From contig JASANG010001329.1 in assembly GCA_030248215.1 (NCBI GenBank), positions 1 through 64,000 on the forward strand: a stretch of DNA of 64,000 bases, written 5' to 3'. The notes beneath the pieces are model-generated. The model was given only the letters and a program-made list of their open reading frames with translations. It made no database searches and was not told where the DNA came from. This document shows, one piece after another, positions 42,901 through 53,451 of this stretch; the first letter of the stretch is position 1; each line of letters opens with the position of its first letter. Source of the DNA: Enoplolaimus lenunculus (taxonomy: Eukaryota > Nematoda > Enoplea > Enoplida > Thoracostomopsidae). Made by a program: the position numbers and the translations under genes.

Positions 42901-45251
42901 TATTGAAAATGGTATTTGGTGATAATAATTCATTCATTATTCTTTATTTGTAGTTTTAAGCGGTACTAGCTGTGAAAATATTTTCAAATTTTAATTGTTC
43001 AAATTTACCTTTTTGTTTTAAACGAGATAAGAGTTTTGTTTTTTGTCACAATTTCTTAGATATGCTAAATTGATATTATAAATCGAAGAAACTTTTAATC
43101 AGAACGCCCCTTAAACATGGGCCCACAATACAATCACTCAGCGGCGAATTAAGAAATTTCTGATGGTGAGCAGGCAGGCTGGCTAGTGTTATGAACAAAA
43201 TTTTTACTGTATGCTATATATCTGATATTAGCAGCTAAGAATGGTAACGTAGGGACCTTATCATTATATCGCAAAAAAGTTTCCGAGGGGAAAAATTATA
43301 CTTAGCCTTATTATATCACAATAATTTTCTGACAGGAGCATACGCCCCCCCTTCCATCTGCATTCGTCAGTGCAGTCGCTTACAATTTACATCAGGCCTT
43401 CAATAATTTTATATTATAACCTGGTCGGTTATCTTCAAGCCGTGATTTGTTCAAACATATTTAACATCTTAGCGTGAGCAAAGAAATTTGAATAAAGTTT
43501 TATTTAAAAAATTTAACTAAGAGTACCGAGAAAATATCGAAAACAAAAAGATCTCAATTTATATTTGATATTTTAAATCAATCTAAATGTGTAAAATTAA
43601 CTCTGTTTAAAATGTTGTTAAGCGACTGTTTTTGCATCTTGTCAGCTTGCATTCAAATAACCAACCACTAAGTGCCTTATTTAACAAAATTTGAAATTTA
43701 ACAGGGTTTTTAGCGATATAGTAACCCAGTCTAGCACAATCGAATTCCCGACAACCTGCAATAAAGACCTTTTTAGCTAAGTAAGCAAACAAAAGGTTGC
43801 AATAATGTCAAATATAAATGTTTAATCAAACACAATATTCCCTGGCATGCCTGCTGTCGGTCGTTTTATAGAAGAATAATAAGAAACTGGTGACATTTAG
43901 TCAGGCTCGAAATCTCAATCAATCTTTATCATTTCCTGATATATAATATAATATATACCGTTTTCTGCAATGGGGATTCCAGCAGAATTGCGTCTATATA
44001 TTTGCGTGAAGAAAAGTTATATAAAAGAAATGCATGTATAAAAATTGCAAAAATAAAAGATCTACTAAACACAAAAATTGCCTTGAAAGTTCAACACTCT
44101 TATACTTTCTAAAATTTTCAAGACTAAATGTCTGCAATTTTAGATATTAAGCTCAAAAATTCGTTTCTGAAATGTTAAAACGTGAATGTCTTATACTCAA
44201 AAAATTATTGTTGCCTATTTTTCAGATTTTTATATGTGATCGAGTAATAATCGATTTTTCAAGTATATTTTGGGTTAAACTCAAGTTCCACCCAAGCTAA
44301 GTTTACGTCTTGAACGTATGTTGTAAAGTTAGGAAATTGGATTGAGCTTAGTTTCCATTTTTGGAGTCGTCTTACCTGGCCAGTGTTTATTTCTAACACA
44401 TATGGGTAGAAAATAAACAAAGCGACTCTTTATGTTTCAGACACATTTGTCTTTAAGTTTGCGAAACATTTGTGTTAATCGTTTATGGAGCAAAGGCTTA
44501 AATTTAGAAGCAAAATTTTACAAAATACCTAAAATTTCGAAAATAAAACCAAACACTTATGAAAAAAAAATTTCAAACAATATTTCTTAATTATCAGACA
44601 ATTTGCTTTGTGTATACATAAGTGTTGTTCACCGTTTGACTTTCATTTTGTCTATACTGTACTAAACAACGGACTGAAGACGTACAAAATAAGCTTTGAA
44701 GCCATTGTTATAATAGTCAAAACCGTTAAAATTCGCTGGCTATGAGGCCAAATGAAATCAAAACAGCTTATTAACATTTTTTCTTCAGAAATTTTAGGGC
44801 ATTTGGTAATTTAAACGTATTGGCCTACGTATAGATGTAGGTCGGAGCATTTTTCTCGAGAGTTAAGCCTCAGTTTGTAGATTAACTTTTTTTGGCTATG
44901 TTTCGGTTAAGTCTTAGGTATATAATTATTACGCTGATGCATTGGCTTAGGCTTAGGAATGTGCTTATACAATGGCTCTCAGTTATATTGGCAAGTTTCG
45001 AAGTAAAACAATTACAGGTTAATTGATTTAAAGCTTAAGTCTACTTCTCTGACAACTAAAAATAGAAATTATTGCGGTATCTCTTGTGAGCAGATTAGCG
45101 AAAACTGGGGTCTGGAAATACATTTACAATGGTCAGTGTTTATCAGTTATTACGAGCATATATGTACTGTACGGTACAAAATTTTCACAAAATGTGAGTC
45201 CGTTCAGGATCCAACATCATGCTCGTATGATCGAGCGTTGAGGGTAAAATC
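39938..45251. other. intergenic, no recognised gene
   Basis: About 5.3 kb of AT-rich DNA. GCCTAA MITE relics lie at about 40240-40310 (ttatgcccctgttatatacattgg) and 44835-44990 (ggtcggagcatttttctcga..ttggcttaggcttaggaatgtg). No frame shows conserved motifs or paired splice sites. Confidence 0.4.
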
Positions 45252-47120
45252 CAGGGTGCAATCGAAATTCGGGTTCCGGTTAGGGCATTTTTAACCTTCC
45301 GGTTCCGTTAAATTTTTACCAATTTGGTCGGTGGAAATTAAGATATTTTACTAAAAATGACGATAAAAATGAAATAGATTTTATTAGTATAGTATGCAAA
45401 GCTTGACAATCGCTCACTAAAAATATACTTAAAATTAAGTAAATCTGTTGCCGAATTTAGTGTCGGTTTTAGTTACTATGGTGCTTGGCAAAGTTTTACT
45501 TACTTTTAAGCAAACACAATTTTCAGCTTTATATTTACTTAATTAATTAGGAAATGACAGCAGTAGTTAGACTTATTTACATTTTTACCAAACATTTACT
45601 GAATATTTAATAAACTTATACTTAAAAAAAGTTGGACAATGTTACTCTGAGGGGCGTCCCGTTTTCCGCGGGACAGCAACAGACCAGCACTCTTGCCCAT
45701 ATATTTGTGCTGGGACTGAGGGACACCTTTGAGCCTATGTTTTTGTAGGGTCGGGCGGGATAGCCAAGACAGCTTCGAGCGTGTGTTCTTGTTGGGTTGG
45801 TCGAGACAGCTTCGAGCCTATTTTCTTCTGGGTCGGCCGGGTCAGTCGGGCCAGCTTCGAGCCTATGTTTTTGCTGGGTGGGGCGGGACAACCGGGACAG
45901 CTTCGAGCGTGTGTTTTCGTTGGGTCGGTCCGGATAGCCGGGACAGCTTCGAGCGTGTGTTTTCGTTGGGTCGGTCGGGACAGCCGGGACAGCTTCGAGC
46001 CTATGGTTTTTGGTGGGGCGTGCGAGACAGCCGGGACAGATTCGGGCGTGTGTTTTCGTTGGGTCGGTCGGGACAGCCGGGACAGATTCGACCCTATGTT
46101 TTTGCTGGGTCGGACGGGACAGCCGGGACAGCTTCGAGCCTATGGTTTTTGCTGGGGCGGGCGGGACAGCCGGGACAGATTCGGGCGTGTGTTTTCGTTG
46201 GATCGGTCGGGACAGCCGGGACAGCTTCGAACATCGGCTTTTGCTGGTTTGGTCGCGACAGCCGAGACAGCTTCGAACCTATGTTTTTGCTGGATCGGGC
46301 GGGACAGCCGGGAAGGCTTCGACTGCTTTGTATTTTTTCAGGATGAGTAAATTGGTCATCCGTGGTCGGAATGCGCTATTTCTGGTATTACAATGTTTAA
46401 GGCTAACCTGTTTGAAAATGTATTTGAAACACAATAACAGTGTTTAATACAATTTCAACGTAATGTAAATTGTCTAGTGTGTGGGAGGTTCTAAGGGCAA
46501 AATCCTTTCGAGAACACAATAAAAGACAACTTCCCGAGATAAAACCATTCATCCAAAGCTACAAAGACAAAGTCAAAAAATTTTGTTCCAACAAGGAATT
46601 GCTTTGCATGAGGGTTTGGGGGTCGACAGCCCCTTGAAAACGCAATAAAAGAAAATCTTTTTGTGTCAGTGTTCTATACATGGGCCCGATCCATGCTGTT
46701 CTGGCTGTCCCGACCGATCCAACAAAAACATTGGTTTGAAGCTGTCCCGACCGACCCAGAACAAACAGGTTTGTAGCTGTCCCGACCAACCCAGCAAAAA
46801 CATTTTACTCCGGGTATATTGCTGTTCCGTGGGTAAATGGGACGCCCCTCAGAGTAACATGGGCCAAAAGTTAGTAAAATATAACTATAGTATTTAAAGT
46901 AGAGTGCCAAAAATAAGATGCGTGGATTATGAAAATTTAAAATACAGCAGGTAAAGTGAATACTTATCTGCAACTAGGGTTATTTCACCAATAATATTGC
47001 AAAAAAGAAAATTAAAATGAATTTTTCGGTGGCATGTATATATTTTTCATTTTCCGGTTCCGTTTATGGTAATTTTTTGAAATGCCGGTTCCGACAAATT
47101 GTAATTCCGTTTGCACCCTG
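45252..47120. mobile_element. hexamer-box (TTCCGG) MITE split by a 1.5 kb insertion
   Basis: The left half 45252-45412 and right half about 46910-47120 together rebuild the reverse of 13117-13481, with about 35 bp lost at the break. The flanks GTAAAATC (45244-45251) and GGTAAATC (47121-47128) agree at 6 of 8. The insert holds the foldback element 45636-46862 plus about 220 bp on its left. Confidence 0.75.
45636..46862. mobile_element. foldback-type element with inverted minisatellite arms
   Basis: The termini are inverted repeats of about 40 bp: ATGTTACTCTGAGGGGCGTC at 45638 and its complement ending gacgcccctcagagtaacat at 46860. The left arm (45725-46325) is about ten units of a 59-60 bp repeat (gggacagccgggacagcttc - gagcctatgtttttgctggg). 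The right arm (46690-46805) has about three units in the opposite sense (gctgtcccgaccgacccag). Unit length is near a multiple of three, so all three forward frames are open for 145-205 codons; these are not genes. The centre (46340-46680) is unique and codes for nothing recognised. Confidence 0.85.
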
Positions 47121-47352
47121 GGTAAATCACAAATTGAAATTGGGTGTTACAGACGAAATGGAAAATATATAATCATGCGGGAAAGTGTTAGCGGAAAAAT
47201 ATATAATATAGTCGATCGGCGGCGGTTAAAGACTACTGTATAAAAATCGGTGGGCGAAAAACCAACGCAAATCACTGGTTATCGTTGAAAAACAATAGAG
47301 CCGAAAATACTCAGTTAACGAATTTCAGTCCTTTTAAAATTGATATTGAAAG

Positions 47353-47469
47353 AACCTCTCAAGCGAAGCTAGCGAGAAATTAAACGCATTTTTAAACCAT
47401 GATGTTCGCTTAGTTCTACAAGTGGTTCCTGAAGCCAAAGCACCAGAGTATGTTCAGTGGTTTGTCTGA
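47353..47469 (+). CDS. possible terminal exon, unidentified
   Basis: After a weak acceptor (gatattgaaag) a 38-codon frame reads NLSSEASEKLNAFLNHDVRL and continues VLQVVPEAKAPEYVQWFV to a TGA. The composition looks protein-like, but I know no match. No upstream exon of a + strand gene is seen. Confidence 0.2.
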   Translation, partial: NLSSEASEKLNAFLNHDVRLVLQVVPEAKAPEYVQWFV

Positions 47470-47974
47470 ATATACTGATACTCTAAACGGTTAGTAATAT
47501 TATCTGAAGTTTTATTTCAAACACACAATCATCACTGCAATAAAGCGTTAACTGCATGGCAGCGGTAGAAAACAGAACTGCAAACTTTATCAAGGTGTGA
47601 AATGTGCTTATTATGTTGAAACAAATATTGGCGGAAAATTATGCTAAAAGAGTTAATGTACCTTCCCACGTTCACTTACTGACGGAATACCCTGGTAGCG
47701 TTTCTGACGTAGATACTTTATTTTAAAGTTTTAATTTAATTTAAAAAAATTAAAATTTATGACGGGTGCACAGGTCTACCCACTGTTTCCAAAATTTTGA
47801 TATTTTGGTGTCACTGTAACGTAAGATATTGGGTTCTTGGGCTTCAGCAACGACTTAGGCGAAGACTTCAGGCTTAGGTTTAAAGCTTGCGAGACCGAAT
47901 GTGGAAGCGACAATTAATGTTTTTTGAGGCTATGCCGTATTTCAATCAGGTCGACGTTTGGATCTGCCGATTTT

Positions 47975-50900
47975 TCAATCAAATGCAGCGCCATAAAATT
48001 CATCTGAGCTTTGTTTTCAGAATATTGAGTCAATTTTAAATTGTTTTTAAAACTATGAGTATTCCGTCAAGTACGACTATTCTTGCATGGAGCTGCAATC
48101 CCACATTTTATCTAAAAATTTTTTAGCAGAATTTTAAAAAACATATAGTTTCAACATTTCGTCAGGGGCGTAGCCACTATTTCATTCCAGAAAGGTATCA
48201 CATAAAAGTTAGAGAACACCATATTCTAAAGGAGCTATTTTCTTGTCTCCAGAAATTTCCAAAAGCGATATATACCCGGTATCTCTAGTTGTATGAACGC
48301 CCCTGGTTTTCATCTGATCACAACTTTACCCGCAGGATTCGATCCAAAAATCAACGGAACTTCAAGCTGAAGGCCAGTCGGTTCAATTTCAAATATCAAA
48401 CTGTACTCAATGTTCACTGCACAATTGATTTGCGTTGGAAATATGCGAATTTCAGCTCCGCCTACGCCGGTTGCATACAATGGGACCATTTCGTACTCGA
48501 AAATCTGTCGCGTTCTTGCTGGGATTGCTCCCCAATCTTTGGAGCCAACCAAAATGTTCGACTCCTTCATTTCGTCAGTTTGTAGGAATTCTGATTGCCC
48601 GTAAAAACGAATGTGTTGAATGATTTTGGCGTTAACGCTTGTGATCGAGCGCCGGCTACGGTTTGCGACTTCTGCGGATATTAGGACCGGATCTCCAATA
48701 CCAGTACCTAATTGATGTAAACGAAGTGAAGCACGGATGTGTCCGGTACGTATGCAGCAACACGAATAAAAATATAGCATGTCTTCAGTTTCGACAGGTC
48801 TGAATATAAATTCATGCAGTCTTTAGTATTCAGCCGAGCTTAAATTTCTAGCGATTATCGATTACTGTATTAGCCCGAATAAGAGGGGGGTAATAAGAGG
48901 GGGGCCGCCAATTTGGGTCCGAATCAATAGGAGTCCGCATCCCTAATAAGAGTCCGTAAGCGGATAGAGTCCCTAAGCCCTAATTAGAGTTCATAAATGT
49001 CAATTAACCCTAATTGTAGCACACAAATGACTCCAGGACCAAATAATTTGAGTTTGAAACTTTAAAGCGTACTTAAATTTTGAAAGTACATTCCTAAGTA
49101 TAACCTTTTATTATCGCTCAAACTATTGAAACGAGACAAATATACGTATAATTCAACGGATAGTTGCAGTCCCGGATATATATCAGTAACGAAGGGCGGC
49201 GGAGCGTGGGTTAAAAATAAATAACAGTCCGTAACCGAATAACAAGGGGGGATACCCTCTGGAGAGGCCAAATAAATATCAGCCCCCCCTCTTATTCGGG
49301 TCAATACAGTAATCTTAAAGCAATAAATTTATGAAAAGAAATCACCGAAGGTGTCACACAACTTTCGAGATATTTTATAGAACAATTTAGCAAAAAACAG
49401 CATAAATATCGTCAACATAAGCATACGATAAGACAGGCGTTATTTTAGTTTTACACTCTTTTCAAAAGTATCAAAAAATTTAAGCTCCTGAAATCAAAAT
49501 GCCAATGTCAAGAACAGGGACAGAACAGTATTATAAGCTTATTCCTAAGCTTATGCCTGACTACGCGCAAGAATGAGCGTATTCCTAAGCCTAAGCCTAA
49601 GCCCAAGCCTAAGCGAAACAAAAAAATTAGTCTAAATCTTAAGTTTACTCTTTTCTAGTCCCACAGAAAAATGTTCCGCCTCTGATCATTACATGGGCCA
49701 ATGAAAACAAAGATACCGAGCCGCCCTCTGGGAACACGTCCGATGGCTGTGTATTAATCCTACGGGCATCAGGTATTTAAATAAGTTCGAAGAATTGAAA
49801 ATTTGAACGCTTTCCATGGTAGAAACGAAAACTATGTTTTTCCAGCAAAATTTTCTCTAACTGACGGGTGTGCTTAAGCTCATTTTGTAACCGCTTTGGT
49901 GAAACTAAACAATACGTAGTATTAACCAAGAAATCACGTTTACCAATAAAATTATTTCAACACTCAGATGCCGCCGTATTTACCTTGAATTGAGTGGATT
50001 GAGGCGTAAATCTAAAACTGTTGTGATGTTGAGATCAATACAAGCGTCGATTGTGTTACTGTGTGGATTAATCCCGAGGACGGCGCAAACTAAATTGCGC
50101 TGACCAGATACGATAAGAACTGCCCTGAGCTAAAATAAAAAAGAACGCAAACTTCATATATACTTTTTTAAAACAGACTCGTCACGAAGTATTGTTGTCC
50201 TTAAAATTCACAATATTAACTTTCTATTTCCCGGCCCATGTAAAGATCAGGGGCGGAACGTTTTTCTATGGAACTACAAATAAGTAAAATTAAGCTTTAG
50301 ACTAACGTTTTTGCTGGCATAGGCTTAAGCTTAGGCTTTGAAATATGTTCATTCTTACGCGTAGGCTTAGGTTTATTGCTAGGAATATGCTTTATATAAT
50401 ACTGTTCTGCCCCTGTTCTTTATATTGGCCTATTTCCCGAAGGTGCAGCTCGTTTGACGATTCGGGCTGTTTACTGCTGCGTTCGTTCAAGAACATACTG
50501 GCTTAAGTAGAAACTTCGCTTAAGCTTTGTAGCTTTGATTTAAGTCCGAGGTTTACAATAAAATTTTGTGATTGCTAAAATAGTTCATGTTGCAAAGTCG
50601 TTGCACTAATTTTTGGCATCTGTCCCTGGTTTCTAAGAGAAAAAACTTGAAGCAGTACTGTGCATATACCTAAATTTTTCCCTTATATATCCTGAGATCG
50701 TTTTCGGACTTTAAGTCGAAAATCGAGTTAAGTCATAGTTCGACTTAAAGAATGTCTCATTAAGCCAGTCAATAGCTTCTATTCTATGGAAACATACTAA
50801 TTGCATACGGCGTATATTACCAAAACCCCTCCTCTCCTTCAGCCGCTTTTACGCTAAAAAGTCCTCTCAGCTAGCCACACTTGCGCTTACCTTATACCTG

Positions 50901-51265
50901 ATATACCCCCATTCTCCTTCAACCGACGACGGCAACTCGAACGGTAATTGAATTCCAAACGGAAGTACATGACTACCAGGTGGAATTTTGGCTCCTCCAG
51001 TGTCAGGTTCTGAGCTTTGTGATATCAAATGTCCAATCGGGATGTCAAGAACCCGGTCAATATAGGTTTGATTGAACGTAAACGCTTGCTCAGATGTTTT
51101 ATTCAACCACGACGTGCTACCTTCGCCTTTGATGTGAACGTATAGCTGTTCTAAGTCGATTTCATCGCTTGCATTGAGCAACAGGTTGCCTGCGATTTGT
51201 TCACCGGCAAAGTATGCGCCGTTCTCGCGCGACACAATTAGTTCAAATTTGTCGATTCTTGTCAT
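47975..51265 (-). CDS. alpha-arrestin (ARRDC-like) protein
   Basis: Alpha-arrestins are membrane-trafficking adaptors that link cargo to ubiquitin ligases. Exons: 51265-50891 (ATG, donor gtaagc, phase 0), 50129-49984 (ttttag / gtaaat), 48799-48330 (attcag / gtaaag), and a candidate last exon 48003-47975 (gctcag, stop TGA). Together they give 1020 nt, 339 residues, the usual size. The arrestin N domain starts MTRIDKFELIVSRENGAYFA with GEQIAGNLLL and IPPGSHVLPFGIQLPFELPSS, ending GEWGYIRYK. The next exon (LRAVLIVSGQRN..TVLDLRLNPLNS) lacks the usual RPW motif. The C domain follows: RPVETEDMLYFYSCCC, IRASLRLH, GDPVLISAEVANRSRRSI and LEVPLIFGSNP. The phases 0, 2, 1 all match. The last exon (DEFYGAAFD) is short, lacks PPxY motifs and is the weakest part; other 3' exons may exist. 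It is not a visual/beta arrestin by sequence. Confidence 0.88.
48865..49309 (+). mobile_element. Tc1/mariner-type MITE within the arrestin gene intron
   Basis: The inverted ends are CTGTATTAGCCCGAATAAG and CTTATTCGGGTCAATACAG, flanked by TA (48863-48864, 49310-49311). Inside are gagtccgcatccctaataag, tccgtaagcggatagagtcc and a stretch related to 59089-59538. It sits in the intron between arrestin exons 2 and 3. Confidence 0.85.
49501..49699 (+). mobile_element. GCCTAA MITE in arrestin intron
   Basis: Left end gccaatgtcaagaacaggga, right end tctgatcattacatgggcc; inside is a run of attcctaagcctaagcctaa. No clear target duplication remains. Confidence 0.75.
50233..50430 (-). mobile_element. GCCTAA MITE with perfect 8 bp target duplication
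   Basis: Left end GGCCCATGTAAAGATCAGGG, right end ccctgttctttatattggcc. The flanks are TATTTCCC on both sides (50225-50232, 50431-50438). The core reads cataggcttaagcttaggc in the reverse sense of most copies. It lies in the first intron of the arrestin gene. Confidence 0.9.
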
Positions 51266-51815
51266 TTAATTGTGGTCATTGGTAAGAATTTTAAACGCGA
51301 TAGTTGAACATTGTACAATATTACAAAATATATTAATTTTCTACTTAAATTAAATTTAACTGGTTATATTAAATGAACAGTAGTTTGTTAAAATAATATA
51401 CATTTTGTATATAACAATAAGGTCGGCACTAAATATTTGTGTCACTTATTAATAGCTGAAACTAACGAAAATTTTGAGGCAATAATTTTACCTAATAATG
51501 ATACTATTAATATTTCTTTGACATTGGTTACAAAATGAGTGAAACTTCAAAAAAGATTTTAGGCACTGTATTGCTGTACACTCAAAATAATATTTCTGAT
51601 ATTTAAGAAAATTTCTTACATTTAGGAAATATAATTAGCAAGTTGCACTTGAAAAGTATTTCTGTTATAACAGAAATGTTTTCAAAAACGCTTTGAAATA
51701 AAGTTTGAAAATAAACGTTTTCCAGTTATTTTTACAAAAATTATCTTAAATATCAGAAAAACGTTTCAGATTTGCCACAGAAAATAGTTTTCTGAATAAA
51801 TTCAGAAATACTTTT
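51266..51815. other. upstream flank of the arrestin gene
   Basis: AT-rich sequence expected to hold the 5' UTR and promoter; no element can be assigned. Many TTTCAGAA/TTCTGA words occur between 51590 and 51815 (tttctgatatttaag, ttcagaaatac), a low-complexity patch. Confidence 0.3.
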
Positions 51816-51819
51816 TTAT

Positions 51820-52145
51820 GTGTAGTGACCCGAGTACGAGGGAGTAATGAGAGGGGGTTCTCATATTGAGTCCCATCAATAGGAGTCCGCATCCCTAATA
51901 AGAGTCAGTCCATATATGTCAATTATTCATAATTTTAATGTATAAATGACTCCAAGGCCAAATAAAGTTGAATTCAACACGTTAAAACATACTTATGTTT
52001 TGAAAGTTTATTCCTATTAAGTACAACCTTGCATTGTCGCGCAAGCTTTTTTTGATACAAGACAAATCAACGCTTCAATCCAACGGATTGCAATATCGGA
52101 TATATTAGAAATGAAGGGTGGCTGAGGGCGGGTTAAAAACAATAT
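51820..52145 (+). mobile_element. Tc1/mariner-type MITE, right-truncated
   Basis: It starts gtgtagtgacccgagtacg and shares taggagtccgcatccctaat and the aagggtggctgagggcgggt segment with 48865-49309 and 59089-59538. It stops before the right inverted end. Confidence 0.7.
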
Positions 52146-53097
52146 CATTTATTAATAATGACAACTGGAGAAAATTTTTGACGCAGTAGTTTAGCATTAT
52201 TGGCAGATGACTTGACGATTTCTTTTGTAAGCGGAATAATATTAGTTGGTTATAATATGATCTAAAAGTTGCTAAAACTCGTGTGTAGTTCCAGTTTTAA
52301 ACACATTTTGTAACCGCACTGTGAGCTCTAATTTCGATTATTCGTTAACAAATTGACAAATTTTTTAAAGTGACGTGGCATTGATTAATAAAGGATTCTA
52401 ATCCATTAATTTATTAGCGAAATAATGTTAGCTTGAAGTATGATTACAAAATAAGTATACACTTTGTAAAACGTTTCAGCTACAGTACATTCAATGTACG
52501 CTGACAATGTATGAGTTTGACAGTGAAAAAGTTACTCATATTTGCTAAAAAATGTATTGTAGCATAGTTATAGGCCCACTGCAATTGGCTTGACCAACAT
52601 GCCTGCTATACGTCGTTCTTGAGTCGTTAATACTGAAAATGTTGACGCTATAGTATATTAACACGGTAGTTGATGCCAGTATAAATTTTGATATTTGGTA
52701 GCAAAAACTTTGTGCTTCTTTACGCAGCCTTAATGCGAATGAAATAGCTGTTTTTTTCAACATAGCAAAACTCTCCTAGTTGTGTTACGCTAAACGTATC
52801 GTAGTTTAGTACATATTTCGTTATTCAATAAATTTTCATTAAAAAACTTTTTAAGTAAGAAAACATCAGAGGCATACGCAAATTGCGATATTATATACGT
52901 AGGATTCGTTATAATAAGAGATCGATGAATAAAATGGCTTAGTAGAAGTATGTTCTGACAGAAGGGCACCAGTTCAGTGAACACTGCGTCATATTACAGT
53001 AAAGGGTTCGAATTTCCATTTTTCCACTGGTTAAAAACGAGTAAAAACAAAAAATTAATATACAAAATGAGCGTATTGGCTCTATTGAAGTTTACTG
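52146..53097. other. intergenic, nothing recognised
   Basis: AT-rich, no supported exon, no repeat matched elsewhere. Confidence 0.4.
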
Positions 53098-53102
53098 ATT
53101 AT

Positions 53103-53446
53103 GGGTCATCCACGTTAAAATGCACGCACATTTGTAAAAAATGTCCCTTCCTTTTGGGTGCCCACGTTGTCCCTACCCACTCTGTCTATACACTGTCTGA
53201 GATGTCAATATGTCATTGTCTGAATCTTTAGACAATGAATATGCTCTAGGCCTAAATATATACTTGTCCTGACATGACAACATGTATTTGAGTCCCTTCC
53301 GACGGAGTCAAGACAATTAACACTATGTTAGTACAGCTATGAAACTGTACCTTGCCTCCAGGTAGTATGTGTACTTTGATGCTGTTCCGAATGTGGTGGG
53401 TGGAACATTTATTACATCGGCGCGTGCATTTTAACGTGGATGACCC
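53103..53446. mobile_element. 344 bp MITE with ATTAT target duplication
   Basis: The inverted ends GGGTCATCCACGTTAAAATG / cattttaacgtggatgaccc pair perfectly for 20 bp and continue (cacgc / gcgtg). ATTAT flanks both sides (53098-53102, 53447-53451). The inside has no coding frame. Superfamily not assigned. Confidence 0.85.
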
Positions 53447-53451
53447 ATTAT

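Noticed and set aside
45729-46447. Three overlapping 145-205 codon frames
   Set aside because: All arise from a 59-60 bp tandem repeat with few stops; the same words are read in three frames.
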